A stretch of 64,000 bases of DNA, from NCBI GenBank assembly GCA_010909165.1, contig MU008149.1:62001-126000 (forward strand), given 5' to 3'. The position numbers and the translations under genes are program-made. Every line of letters starts with the position of its first letter. The first letter of the stretch is position 1. The notes under the pieces are model-generated. The model searched no databases, was not told the origin of the DNA, and was given only the letters and a program-made list of their open reading frames with translations. This document shows, one piece after another, positions 11,041 through 24,097 of the stretch. The stretch is from Anthoceros angustus (taxonomy: Eukaryota; Streptophyta; Anthocerotopsida; Anthocerotales; Anthocerotaceae).

Positions 11041-11575
11041 TTTATTGAGGTGAAAGAACGATGGAAAGAGACCATCTAGGAGGGGAAAACAAATGGGGAC
11101 CGGGGTCGGAGTGAAGAGGAGCAACCCAGCTCCCTACCTAAAGTGACCATTGCACCCACAATGTCAGTGCGAGTGAGAATAATGACTTGCAAACCACGGA
11201 GGAAGAGGAAAAGGCATCACCACCGTCGGTACATGCCTTGGAGAATCGCCGTTGAGCGCCCGTTGAAGAGCAATAGAAACCAGCCGGAAGTATCGCGGGA
11301 AATCTGAGAGGGACAGCCACACTATGCTCAGCGCATGGTAAGCTTTGGCACAAGACTTGGCAATTTGTCAAAGTCCTCAACCATTGCCCCATACGTTTCT
11401 AGAGCAAGCGGGATAAAGAGGTGGCCGCTTGCATCCAGCTATACTTGCGGACCTTGAGAGTCACTTTGCTGCAGGAAGCAGCACAGATGGTTGGTGATGA
11501 CAGGCGGAGGTGGCGTCGCGTCTGAGAGGTCAAGATAACCTACATCCGCCACCACACACAGTCGCCACGGACAAG
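11041..11575 (-). pseudogene. C-terminal part of a LINE-like retrotransposon ORF
   Basis: Minus-strand translation gives HLFIPLALETYGAMVEDF and upstream VITNHLCCFLQQSDSQG. This resembles the conserved C-terminal block (PLA-ETYG) of a LINE-like reverse transcriptase family that I know from algae and seed-free plants. It continues from the RT part at 36278-37985, the two halves being separated by the CACTA element. Frameshifted. An AT-rich stretch (10918-11040) follows the 3' end. Confidence 0.55.
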
Positions 11576-11598
11576 CCCTACTAGAAAAGGCAGCCTAT
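11576..11598 (+). repeat. Left terminal inverted repeat of element B
   Basis: 23 bp identical to the inverted complement of 36252-36274. AAG precedes it. Confidence 0.95.
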
Positions 11599-11603
11599 TT
11601 TAT

Positions 11604-12483
11604 CATTGTTGCAATTTCATGTTACACTTCCATATTGCAACATGCTTTTAGGCTTGGTATTAAGATTGACACTATTTTCTTCTCTCATGTCACCATCTTA
11701 ACATGGACATGGCTCTCTCTCTCATCACCTCGTCCTCCTAAGTACAACCTCCCTCTCGCTAGCATTGTTTATGATTTGAAACATATACAATGAAAACTTA
11801 CTTGTGTTATAGTCCTTGTTGCAATTTCATGTAACACTTTCCATGTGGAACACTCAAAAAGTTAGGTGGCTTGGTGTTAAGTTTGTGATTCTCTCCTCCA
11901 CATTCTCTCACCATCTTAACAACATGCAAGTGGTCTCGACCTTACACCGCCATTAAGAGCTTATCATGAAGTTTGTTGGTTTGGTGTTAAGTTTGTGACC
12001 TTCTTCTCCACTTTCTCTTACCATCTTAACAACATGCTCTGGTCTCTCCTTTCACATCACACTCTAGTTAATGCTCGATGACACCCATTTCTTTATTGTT
12101 TCCCTCTTTGTGTTGCAATATGTTTGTGACAATGAGCTCCCCTCCCACCAGATTTTATTCTTCCCTCTTGCTTCTCATATATGGCATGTCATTCTCTTTC
12201 CATCTTACCTCCTTTGCATAGCCATGCATTTATGGTTAATGTACCTTCCCTCTTCAATGCACCCTTGTGTCCACACCTGGTTTTGTTTTCAAGCCCCATG
12301 TACAGTGAAACCCTTGCTATAACCTAACCATGTATAGTAGGATTCTACATTATTTATATGTCTATCTATATATACGGTTGGCAGGACTTGTTATGTGTAA
12401 TCCTATATATGTGGTAAATATATATATATGTATATAATGAATACATACTCTTTATGTATAGGTACAAATTCATAGATATCTAC
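11604..12483 (+). other. Left subterminal region of element B
   Basis: Non-coding, with recurrent short motifs (GTTGCAATTTCATGTAACACTT, CTTGGTGTTAAGTTTGTGA, CACCATCTTAACA) in direct orientation. It is matched by the left arm of the derivative at 44769-45628. In CACTA elements such subterminal repeats are the transposase binding sites; that role is inferred here. Confidence 0.7.
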
Positions 12484-15438
12484 CCATGGCATAGTTATAA
12501 GTATACACCTCCTACATTAATTTGTACCTCATCATATTTACCACCAAATGCGACACATGCATTCGTTTCTTCAAACGCCCCTTTGTGCGTTTTCCCAATC
12601 TAGACTTCCCAATCCGGACTTCGCTTCTTTTTACGAACATGTGCGCAGACATATGCCATATTTTCGAGTTTCATTCCACACCTTGCTAAACTTATCGAAT
12701 GAGTAACGCTACGGAAATATGGAATGGACGATTGTGCCGGTGCTGCAAATCTCCTTCCTCATTCGTGACCACCGCCCGTCCTCGACAAAATAGCGAGCGT
12801 ACAAGTTCTGTTCGACCACAAGCACTCCACCTCCACCAACCACGTACTGCGATGGCGGTTTGGATGCCCCTTGATGCGCTTGCCCGTGCGTGTTGCGTTT
12901 GCTCCAAGCTGCACACCGGAAGGTAGGGCGCATCAATATCTACGGCGTCCACAACTCAATCCAGCTTATTGCGGACATGGACTTGCACATACCACGATGG
13001 CGGCGGCAACCTCTGACTCTTGGCGTCATCGAGTCGACTCCTCCTGCATCTTCAACGCGTCGTTTGCGGACCCTTTTGGCCTAGCACCTCCCGCCGTTTT
13101 CCGCTAGTGTACCCTGTGCGGCGGCATTCGAGCCACTGACCTCCACGCTCAAGCCTTGCACTCCGGCCCCATAGGCTGCATAACCACCGTGCACTATGTT
13201 ACGTTAGGCAAAAGGACCGCATTTAATTCATCCAAGTCATTGCCACCAAACTCACACTTTTGAGAGATCTTGTGATTCTTCTTGTGGGTGGGCACTCACA
13301 CCTCCACCTTCCACACCATCCCCACGCCTCCGACATCACTTGAGTGTGATGCCCTCCTCGTTCCACCTTCCCTTCCCTTCCCCTCGGGACATGCTATGGT
13401 TCCTTCCATCTTTTCGTGCCCTTCACCGCACATTATTCCTTCTCCTTGACACCTGCCATGCACACGCATCGATTCTGTTCACGCCTTCATGTCCTACATG
13501 CGCACTTTTGTCCCCATTGCAATTCCACCAAGGCCCCGATCTATCGCCACCACTCCGGTAGTTGCATGCTCTCCAATCCATGTTTCGCAGCCCATTTCAA
13601 CTCTCTCATTGCTCCTCCCCACCGTTGAACATACCTTCTCTCGAACTCTTTTGCTCCCATGGGACCAAATGGATTGGTCCCATGCTCGTGCTTTGCAAGT
13701 CGAGTGAGTTCTTGTTGTGGGGTTGGCCACACACCGTGCTTGTGCGTCACCACCGCTTGCTCCACAGCCGTCTCCATGCCTCTTGGCGTTCGGAGGGTGG
13801 AGCCATTTCGCATCTTTCCCTTCTCCTCCAAATAAGCGCACTTGTCGCACCTTCTTGCCAACGCGTTGTGGTTTCTTGTCCATGAAGCCCCGCAAACCTA
13901 CACGATATCCTCGCGCTCTACACTAGGAACTCATACTCCACCTTCCTCACCAATCATCCCTCAAAGTCTCGTCGTGGCTCGACCATGGCATAGTTATAAG
14001 TATACACCTCCTACATTAATACCTCATCATATTTACCACCAAATCGACACATGCGCATTCGTTTCTTCAAACGCCCCTTTGTGCGTTTTCCCAATCTAGA
14101 CTTCCCAATCCGGACTTCGCTACGAACATGCGCGCGGCACATATGCCATATTTTCGAGTTTCATTCCACAGCTAAACATATCGAATGCCAAACGCTACAC
14201 GGAAATATGGAATGCCGCTCTGTGTGCGGTGCCGTCATCTCTCCTCTCGGCCGACCCGCCCGTCCTCGACTCAAGCGTGCGTTCATTCGCACCACAAGCA
14301 CTCCACCTCCACCAACCACGCGTACTGCGATGGCGGTTTGAATGCCCCTTGATGCGGCGTGCGTGTTTCATTTGCCGCTTGCTCCAAGCTCGCACTGGAA
14401 GGAAGGCATCAATATCTACGGCGTCCACTCAACTCAATCCAGCTTATTGCGGACATGGACTTGCACATACCACGGTGGCGGCTTCTGACTCTTACGTCAT
14501 TCAGTCTCCTCTCCGTTCGTCGTTTGCGACCCTTTTGGCCTACCTCCTGCCGTTTCTCCGCTCATGTCGACCCTTTGCGGCGGCATTCGAGCCACTAACC
14601 TCCACGCTCGGGCCTTGCACTCCGGCCCCATAGGCTGCATAACCGTGCACTATGTTACGTTAGGCAAAAGGACCGCATTCAATTCATCGCCGCCATTGCC
14701 ACCAAACTCACACTTTTGAGAGATCTTGTGATTCTTGTGGGTGGCAACGCACTCACCTCCACCTTCCACACCATCCCCACGCCTCCGACATCACTTGAGT
14801 GTGATGCCCTCCTCGTTCCACCTTCCCTTCCCTTCCCCTCGGGACATGCTATGGTTCCTTCCATCTTTTCGTGCCCTTCACCCCACATTATTTTCCTTCT
14901 CCTTCGACTGCAGCCATGCACATGCACACACACATTCACGCCTTCATGTCCTACATGCTTTTTGACCACAGCTTGCAATTCCACCAAGGCCCCGATCTAT
15001 CGCCATACCACTCCAGAGTTCATGCTCTCCAATCCATGTTTCGCAGCCCATTTCAACTCTTGTTCGCTCCTCCCCACCGCTGAACATACCTTCTCTCGAA
15101 CTCTTTTGCTCCCATGGGACCAAATGGATTGGTCCCATGCTCGTGCTTTGCAAGTCGAGTGAGTTCTTGTTGTGGGGTTGGCCACACCACCGTGCTTGTG
15201 CAACGTCACCACCGCTTGCTCCACGTCTCCATGCCGCCCGTCTTGGTTCGGAGGGTGGAGCCATTTCGCATCTTTCCCTTCTCCTCCAAATAAGCAACAT
15301 CGCACCTTCTTGCCAACGCGTTGTGGTTTCTTGTCCATGAAGCCCCGCAAACACGATATCCTCGCGCTCTACACTAGGAACTCATACTCCACCTTCCTCA
15401 CCAATCTGTCCCTCAAAGTCTCGTCGTGGCTCGACCAT
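12484..15438. repeat. 1.5-kb tandem duplication inside element B
   Basis: Copy 1 is about 12484-13985 and copy 2 about 13986-15438, each opening with CATGGCATAGTTATAAGTAT. Order is kept throughout, but the copies differ by many 1-20 bp insertions or deletions and by fewer substitutions. No intact protein frame is shared by both copies, so coding content cannot be claimed. Confidence 0.9.
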
Positions 15439-16700
15439 GGGAGCATCAAGCGCATCTTCGCACACTAGCTCCAACACGCTGCTGGAAGGCCTTCCGGACC
15501 GATCCCTCCTCGTGGGCTCTTCCTCCTCATCTTCATTCTCCACCCACCCTCCATCACACAGTGCTCACGCCCATGTAAACCCCCACGACCATGCACTGCA
15601 CAACACGGCAATAATGTCGTCAAGTGGCTTACCGCCAACTTTTACGTGAGCTCCCCTATCTCTCCTGCATCAATGTTGTCGGAGGTCCTCCTCCACCTCT
15701 TCTTCACCATTTCCACTCCCGCCTCCCTCCGCTTTCACCATCCTCGGTGCCCGTGGTGTCCTCGTCCAGACGGTGCCTCTCTGACTCAGGAGCAGGCGTT
15801 TCGTGGCCTCCATCCTCTTCCTTAGCCTCGCCTGTAGCAACGTCGGCTCCAAAGGCAGCACTTTGCTGCCCTTCAGACTGACCCTCCTGCACACTCCTAC
15901 GGAGGTCCCCATTGCCGTCAAACAAAAGCTCTTCCAGGAGAGCCCAATTCTCCATCCCCCCATCCAGAAGCTGCGCGTCCTCGGGAACACCACCATCATC
16001 CTCCACAAGCCCACGGTCCTCGCGCACCTCGTCCAATTTCGTTTTCAGGTGTGGAGGCCCTTTCATACTCATCTGCGTGTGCCGTCCCTGCACAAGCTCC
16101 ACCGTTAGCTCCCACATATTGGAGCAGTCGTGGAATGAGGATTTGTTGCCTCCTCCTCCTCATCACCAACACCTTCCACGCTGTTGGTGCTCCTCCCTCC
16201 CCAGGCATCCATGCCTCCATCCGGCTCCACGGAAGGACCCTCCCGGCATCCACTCCGCCTCGACTCAGGCGCAGATCGCCCACATCGCGCCGCGCGCCCT
16301 CGGTTTGGCCCCGTATCGTCGCCGTTGAGCAATTCCACTAGCATGCCAAAGCGGCTCGCCATCCTCCTCGCCATTTCCAAACCTCCGTGCCCATCGGCGA
16401 TGGCGCAAACAAATGATGCCGGCCCTCCTCCTCCGTTTCTTGCGTCAATCACTTTACGCCGCATCCAAGTCACGGGCAATGGGAGGGTTGAAGGCTTAAT
16501 CGAACCGCCTCGGCCAAATCTTGAAGTCCGTCCCAAACCATAGCAACCACATCGCGCCTGGATAGCCCTAACCGCGACAAGACAAAGCGCAAATGCGGTA
16601 GCGATGCGCGTAACCTTGTGGATGGGGAGGGGAGAGGAGGAGGGTGGCGGGGGCGTAAGTGAAATGGCATGCCACGCCTTGCCATGCCATGCACGGTTTC
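15439..16700 (-). other. Single-copy open region with a possible captured gene fragment
   Basis: Minus-strand frames at 16105-16467 and 15704-16117 are open and are not part of the duplications. The first contains ASFVCAIADGHGGLEMARRM, which resembles the DGHGG metal-binding motif of PP2C phosphatases. A preceding frame (LRFVLSRLGLSRRDVVAMVW) could be an upstream exon. The second is Glu/Gly/Asp-rich. CACTA elements often carry host gene pieces; assignment to PP2C rests on one motif and is tentative. Confidence 0.3.
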
Positions 16701-16774
16701 CTCAGTCCGTTACTCCCGATTGCCTATTTGTTCAAATATGGCATGCTTGGCATATATAGCCGCGCTTTTCACAC

Positions 16775-18215
16775 GTGTTCGTGACCCAAGGACGATTTTG
16801 ACTGGTTTCAATTGACGACCATGGGCCAAGATGCTATGAACCCAATGCATCGCCCCAAACAACAATCCATAACAAGGACAATTTGAATGGTAGAAAACAA
16901 TGTTGATTTACCTTCTACATATGTTGCGAGACCTAAGGTTGAACACCTACCTCAGACATTGCATCGGCGTCCCTCGCGCCCTTTAGTTGTTTCTCTGCTT
17001 CTCTTCAAGTTCTAATATGGCATGTCACCATCGTCCACATATATAGGAGGCCGATTTCCCTAGTGTTCGTGACCCAAGGGCGATTTACATGCATGCAATT
17101 GAATGACCATGGGTCATGCACGTTGTCTGTTCTTTCTAATGACATGGCCGCCTTGACATGCCATGTCACAAGGGCGAATGGTAGGAAACAATGTTGTTTT
17201 ACCTTCTACATATGTTGTGCGAGACCTAAGGTTGAACACCTACCTCCAGACATTGCCTCGCCGTCCCTTGCGCGCGCCCTTTTGTTGTTTCTCCTGCTTC
17301 TCTTCAAGTTCTGATATGGCATGTCACCATTGTCCACATATATAGGAGGCGGATTTTCCTAGTGTTTCGTGACCCAAGGACGATTTCTGTGCATGCAATT
17401 GAATGACCATGGGTCATGCACGTTGTCTGTTCTTTCTAATGACATGGCCCGCCTTCGACATGCCATGTCACAAGGGCAGATGGTCATCCGCTGGTTTTCT
17501 TCTATATCGGTTGTGCGAGTCCTTCTTGTTGCCCGCCTCGGACATAGCCATGCCGTCCTTTTTGCGCCCGCTTCCATTGGTACTCCCCTCCATATCTGGT
17601 ATGGCATGTCACCGTGATCCACATATATAGGGGCGGTTATGCCTAATGTTTCGTGACCCAAGGACGGTTTTTGTGAATGTAATTGGATGACCATGGGCCA
17701 AGGATGTTTGTCCTAGGTCCTTGACCACAAGCAACATGCCAAGACACAAGGACAAACTTGAATGCCATTAACGTTGTTTTTAAGGCCCTCCATATATATG
17801 TTGTGGGTGTCCTCATGTTGCCACCTTCCATCATTGCCACAACGTCCTTCATGCGGACATGGTTTCTCATACTTATGTATTTGTTCAGATGTGGCATGTT
17901 ACCATGCTTCGCATTTATAGGCGGTTTTCACAAGTGTTTGAGGCTCAAGGGCGTTTTTGGTGCGATGAGAATTACCAGGCCAAGGATGTGTCAGCCATTC
18001 CAACATAGTACCCGCAAACAACATGCCATGACACAAGGACAATTGGAAGGTTTGGAACCGGTGTTTTTTCGCTATATTGCGAGTCATGGTGTGTGTCCTG
18101 CCAGCCCTTGCCATGGCATCGCTTTCATGGTCCACGTGTTCATCCGATGCGCTTCTAAGTTTGGCCATCACGTGTTTCTATGTGCATTCCTTCGTGTCCC
18201 ACCGTAACACGTGGT
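16775..18215. repeat. Array of about five 285-300-bp repeats
   Basis: Units begin near 16775, 17063, 17362, 17647 and 17934 with variants of GTGTTCGTGACCCAAGGACG. Each contains GACCATGGGTCATGCACG-like and CACATATATAGG-like segments. The last unit is the most divergent. No coding frame is conserved among units. Confidence 0.85.
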
Positions 18216-18319
18216 TGCACTTGAATGGCATGTCCGGATGCATCGCATATGTGCTCGGACATTGTTTAATACATGCGTCCCAGCGTTGTTTAATACTACT
18301 TGTCAAATGCCGTCCGGTG

Positions 18320-18355
18320 ACGGGGGGAGGAGGAGGAGGAGGAGGAGGAGGGCGT
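18320..18355. repeat. (GGA)n microsatellite
   Basis: A run of GGA triplets after GACGGGG, within otherwise unique CACTA interior sequence. 18216-18590 shows no other feature. Confidence 0.9.
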
Positions 18356-18590
18356 GTCGAGTGGGATGAATCCACAGTACGCCTCCATCTTTCCTCATTT
18401 CCCGTTTAGGACGGACATAACCACAATGGCAATGAGCATGGTCCTTTCATCTACTATGAACCTTGGAAGGCCATAATCCGCTTTTAATAATGCATGACTC
18501 AAGGGCAATGGAAGCAGTATTTCCCTTGACTTCAATCGCCTTCATCCGTGAAGATAATGTCCAACTCATTGCCAATAAGTGATGGTGAGC

Positions 18591-21108
18591 AGTTGCGTAT
18601 GGCGGGTATGGCCCGTGATGTAAGGAAGACCGTGATAATCATTTCCTGCCACACCGAGATGCAAGAGATGCGGTGAACCAACCCGTGACATGTTGGCCCT
18701 TTGCCGCATCTGCGTGGCGGTCGCGAGAACATAATGTCGGTCGAGCAGTGCTCCGCCATCATCCGGGAGTCAAGGCGGTGGAAACAAGTCTCGCATTGGA
18801 AATAATGAAATGATGACAACGCATGGCTCGACAAGTCGGACGTATGTTGGCCTTATCCTTCAGCACGCGCTTTGGCATTGTAATCCCGCTCTTATGCCGC
18901 GCCACGCGCGCCGTCACTCATTGCAATTTGCAAAGTCATTCATGGAAATCGATAGTCGGAAAGCGCCATGCTGCGGGTTTCACTTTATTGAGCAGTCGAC
19001 ATAAAGATTCCTTCGACCGGCCATTCGCCTCGGCACAAGTGGATGTCTCTGGCGGACCTCTCACGGAAATCCTTTTAAATGACCTTCGCTAGCCACACTC
19101 TTCATGGTAGCGGCTCGTAGTCCTTCCGCGGTGCGGCGCAAATGTGGAATAGTCGGCGCACCACTCCCTACCCTTGCCCTCTCCTCTTATCTTGTTTCCT
19201 CTGGAATTGCCATGGTCGTGTGGCGAAAGCATGGACGTGGAGCCACCGGTGCAGTGGAAGGAGAACCGAATCGTTTGATGTTCTCTCCTCCCCGGTGCAC
19301 ACCGCCCTCTCGCCGATGGCCATCAAGGACCCCAGCGTCGCTGAGGCGTGAACTCGCCTTCTCGGTGTGGGCGTGTCATCCGTCATGCAATTGGTGGACC
19401 AGTTGCGTATGGCGGGTATGGCCCGTGATGTAAGGAAGACCGTGATAATCATTTCCTGCCACACCGAGATGCAAGAGATGCGGTGAACCAGCCGTAGACA
19501 GATGAAATGTTCGCCCCTGCTGCCATGCTCTGCGTGGCCAGGTCGGCAGAACATAATGTCGGTCTGAGCACCGGGCCAGGCTGTTCCGCCGGCCATCATC
19601 TGGGAGTCAGGGCAGGTGGAGGAAACAAGTCTCGCATTCTGAAATAAGGAAATGATGACAGCCCGCATGGCTCTGACAAGTCGGACGTATGTTGACGTTT
19701 CGTATCCTTCCAGAGGCACGCGCTTTGGCATTGTAATCCCGCTCCTCCGTGCCCGCGCCACGCGACCGCGTCACTCATTGCAATTTGCAAGCTTGGTCGT
19801 CCATGGAAATCGAGAGTCGGGAAAGCCTGCCATGCCTGCGGGTTTCACTTTATTTGAACGGTCGACAATAAAGATTCCTTCGACCACAGCCCGATGCCGC
19901 CTGCGGCACAAGTGGATGTCTCTGGCGGACCTCTCCTGGAAATCCTTTTTAAATGACCTTCCCTAGCCACACTCTTCATGGTAGCAGCTATCTGGTAGTC
20001 CTTCCGCGATGCGGGCGCAAATGTGGAATAGGTGACCGGGACGCACCACTCCCTACCCTTGCCCTCTCCTCTATCTTGTTTCCTCCGAATTGCCATGGTC
20101 GTGTGGCGAAAGCATGGACGTGGAGCCACCGGTGCAGTGGAAGGAGAACCGAATCGTTTGATGTTCTCTCCTCCCCGGTGCACACCGCCCTCTCGCCGAT
20201 GGCCATCAAGGACCCCAGCGTCGCTGCGGGCGTGAACTCGCCTTCTCGGTGTGGGCGTGTCATCCGTCATGCAATTGGTGGACCAGTTGCGTATGGCGGG
20301 TATGGCCCGTGATGTAAGGAAGACCGTGATAATCATTTCACGCCACCAGATGCAAGAGATGCGGTGAACCGGCCGTGAACATGTTGGCCCTAACGCCATG
20401 CTCTGCGTGGCGGTCGGCGAACATAATGTCGGTCGAGCACCGGGCCGGTATTCCGCCGGCCATCATCGAGTCAGGCGGTGGAGGAAACAAGTCGCGTCGG
20501 AATAATGAAATGATGACAGCCCGCATGGCTCGACAAGTCGGACGTTTGTTGACGTTTCGTATCCTTCCAGAGACACGCGCTTTGGCATTGTAATCCCGCT
20601 CTTCCGTGCCGCCCGCCTCACTCATTGCAATTTGCAAGCTTGGTAGTCCATGGAAATCGAGTCGGGAAAGCACCGCCATGCTGCGGGTTTCACTTTATTT
20701 GAGCGACAATAAAGATTCCTTCGACCACGACCCTGCGGCACAAGTGGATGTCTCTGGCGGACCTCTCACGGAAATCCTTTTAAATGACCTTCCTAGCCAC
20801 ACTCTTCATGGTAGCGGCTACACGGTAGTCCTTCGCGGATGCGGCGCAAATGTGGAATAGGCGGCCGGGCACCCCTCCTACCCTTGCCCTCTCCTCTATC
20901 TTGTTTCCTCTGGAATTGCCATGGTCGGTGTGGCGAAAGCATGGACCGTGAAGCCACCTTGGGTGCAGTGGAAGGAGAACCCGAATCGTTTGATGTTCTC
21001 TCCTCCCCGGTGCACACCCGCCCTGGTCGATGGCCATCAAGGACCCCAGCGTCGCTGCGGGTGGTGCTTCTTCGGTGTGGACGTGTCATCCGTGTCTATG
21101 CAATTGGT
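18591..21108. repeat. Three tandem units of about 0.8-0.9 kb
   Basis: Anchors AGTTGCGTATGGCGGGTATG occur at 18591, 19401 and 20285. Each unit carries the same ordered blocks (GTGGATGTCTCTGGCGGACC, AATCCTTTTAAATGACCTTC and others). Copies differ mostly by short indels, many of them CAG or CTG in one copy against CG in another. The third unit overlaps the next duplication. Confidence 0.9.
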
Positions 21109-23187
21109 GGACCCGGTTGCGGTTGCAATGCGAAGTCTATGCATGGTCACGGATGTGGCCGTATCAATTCGGGTGGGATGGAGGGTTTGCGGCAGAGATC
21201 GCGATCAGCAACCCTCGTTTCACAAGCCGTGACACATCCTCTTCACCTCGTATGTGTTTGGATTCCGCTTAATTGGATGGCTGAAACATTCAGTTCCTCA
21301 CCTCCCATATTCTTGAGACATTGCGGTGTCGTGGGTGTATGGGACACACCGGCCGACGATGGCCATCAAGGATGAGGGCTGCAGTTCCCTGTTCCTGGCG
21401 ATGGCCATCGACAGCGATGGACGGGAGGTTGCTCTCCCGGCACTGGCCATCAAGGACATGGTAGGTATGGCCGCCGGCCCCTGGCTTTTGCCGTCTCTTG
21501 GGCACGACACTCCTCGTTTCGAGACGACGGTTTATACCTCACAGGGGTGTACGCTCACCATTCTTTAAGGCGGCAATGCAAATGTGCTTACTCACTTTGT
21601 ACCACATGTTCTTGTCATCACGTCGTGCAATAAAAGTCGATGACTGTCATGTGCTTGCGGAATGGATGGATACGGCTTGGTGCCCATCAATACCGCGGAG
21701 CAAACATGACATGTCACCGCCACCACGTCACTTATGTTTGGCGTGTGTCCAAATAGCGTGCCGGTGGATGTCATGGATTCACAAACTTTGGGATCCTTTG
21801 CCATCGGTGTTCCTCCGGGACAGTGCGGTCCTCACTCGACAATTATGCGCCTCCAAGCGTCATGGAGCCAAGAGGGCATGAAGGCGGTGACTTTGCAAGC
21901 TTGGTAGTCCATGGAAATCGAGTCGGGAAAGCACCGCCATGCTGCGGGTTTCACTTTATTTGAGCGACAATAAAGATTCCTTCGACCACGACCCTGCGGC
22001 ACAAGTGGATGTCTCTGGCGGACCTCTCACGGAAATCCTTTTAAATGACCTTCCCTAGCCACACTCTTCATGGTAGCAGCTATCTGGTAGTCCTTCTCGC
22101 AGATGCGGGCGCAAATGTGGAATAGGCGACCGGGATGCACCACTCCTACCCTTGCCCTCTCCTGTTATCTTGTTTCCTCTGGAATTGCCATGGTCAGGTG
22201 TAGCGAAAGCAGGGACCGGCGGAAGCCACCTTGGGTGCGGAGTGGAACGGAGAACCCGAATGCGTTTGATGTTCTCTCCTCCCCCCGGTGCACACCCGCC
22301 CCTGCTGTCGATGGCCACCAAGGACCCCCCGCGTCGCCTGCAGGGGCGGTGAACTCGCCCTTCTCGGTGTGGACGTGTCATCCGTGTCTATGCAATTGTG
22401 TGGACCCGCGGTTGCGGTGGCAATGCGGAAGTCTATGCATGGTCCTGGATGCCGACGTCGTCATCAATTCCGGGTGGGATGGAGGGTTTGCGGCACAGAT
22501 CGCGATCAGCAACCCTCGTTTCACAAGCCAGGTGACCTGTGTATTCCCTTCACCCTCGTATGTGTTTGGATTCCGCTTAATTGGATGGCTGAAACATTCA
22601 GTTCCTCACCTCCCATATTGCCGAGACCGTTGCAGGCGTACGTGGGTTGAGACAGTAACCGGCTGCGAACTGACGATGGCCATCAAGGATGAGGGCTGCA
22701 GTTCCCTGTTCCTGGCGATGGCCATCGGCGATGATGAGGAGGTTGCTCTCCGGCCGCCATCAAGGACACAGGTATGGCCGCCCCAGCTTTTCTCTTGGGC
22801 GACACTCCTCGTTTGCGGCGTTATATACCTCAAACCGGGTGTCGCTCACCATTCTTAAAGCGGCAATGCAAATGTGCTCACTTTGTACCACATGTTCTTG
22901 TCATCACGTCGTGCAATAAAAGTCGATGACCTGTCATGTGTGCTTCGCGGAATGGATGGATACGGCTTGGTGCCCATCAATACCGCGAACAAACATGACA
23001 TGTCACCGCCGTCCACGTCACTCGTGTTTGACGTGTGTCCAAATAGCAGCGGTCGCCGGTGGTTGTAATCAGGATTCACAAACTTTGGGATCCTTTGCCA
23101 TCGGTGTTCCTCCGGACCGGCAGCTGCGATCCTCACTCGACAATTATATATACGTCATGGAGCCAAGAGGGCATGAAGGCGGTGACT
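20631..23187. repeat. Two tandem units of about 1.26-1.3 kb
   Basis: Copy 1 is about 20631-21891 and copy 2 about 21892-23187, both opening TTTGCAAGCTTGGTAGTCCA. The first part of each copy is homologous to the preceding 0.8-kb units, so the duplications are nested in time. Confidence 0.9.
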
Positions 23188-24097
23188 TCGCAAGCCTCGA
23201 AAGTCAAAGCGAAAGGGAGGCGAGGGAAGGTGAAGGCGCAGACCACACACCTTCACGGACCTGCGATGCAAGGTAAGAGGAAGGCGGTGGAGGAATCACT
23301 TGGTGTTGCGGCGTCGGATCCGATTCTGCAGCGCACTGCAGCAACAATTTCCCAATGGGAAGAAGAGGCCAACCGCATTGAGCTACACTTTTGCATAGGC
23401 CACGATCCGAAGGAGGATTTCTGCGAGTTTGAGTCGATTGTTTGGATAGAACACGCCGTGGGGCTTCACATGAAGCGCCACTATGGTGGCTACACACTCA
23501 CAGAATGGGCTTGGGATGCGGCGACGGCATGGAACACCTTGTGCGCATGCCCTTTCACCGCAATGGCGCACGCAACATGGGAGTTGTATAGAGACTTTGA
23601 GAGCATGAGCTCTACACTATCCCTCTATGGACGAAGTGCAAATCAAGGAGGTGGACTACACCAAGGATGGGCGCGTCGTCGACAATCTTAGATTGCCTTT
23701 CAATTCAAGCTTCACGCCAATTGCCATTGTCAATCTTTGAAGAAGTTGACCGGTTTGTTTTAGCTCACAACACGCATTCACAATTGCGGCGGCGATGGCC
23801 ATCGGCGATGGCCGCCCGCTATGTCGGTGCACATGTCCTCCCTTTCAATAGCCGCCGTCACCTATCCGATCGGTTCTCGAGGAGAGTTTGTGTAGGCCAC
23901 GCATCACACCAAGGTTGCCTCACGCTGCTTGCTCTCCGGGATGAACAACATCGAATCCCAGCGCCCTCTCGTGCCATCGACGCCGACTCATCGTCCTACA
24001 TGTTGGAGGAGTCTCGTTTGGAGGTTCTGGTGCGCATGATACTGCACACATACATGTAGGCTTCACAAGTTCTCGTTGCGAATGGGTGATGAAATAA
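23188..24097 (+). other. Single-copy open frames upstream of the transposase, unidentified
   Basis: One frame is open from about 23059 to 23691. Its single-copy part begins at an ATG near 23266 (MQGKRKAVEESLGVAASDP...WIEHAVGLHMKRHYGGYTLTEWAWDAATAWN). A second overlapping frame (23667-24059) continues with FEEVDRFVLAHNTHSQLRRR. Not duplicated elsewhere and not recognised. It could be the N-terminal part of the transposase, an accessory CACTA protein, or a captured gene. Confidence 0.35.

Noticed and set aside
12484-15438. CRISPR-like array or satellite
   Set aside because: Only two long units with no regular spacers; a simple tandem duplication in a plant transposon.
12531-16700. Possible intact gene in the 1.5-kb duplication
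   Set aside because: Frames are not conserved between the two copies, and indels are not multiples of three.
16775-18215. CRISPR or centromeric satellite
   Set aside because: Five divergent units without spacer structure, confined inside the CACTA element.
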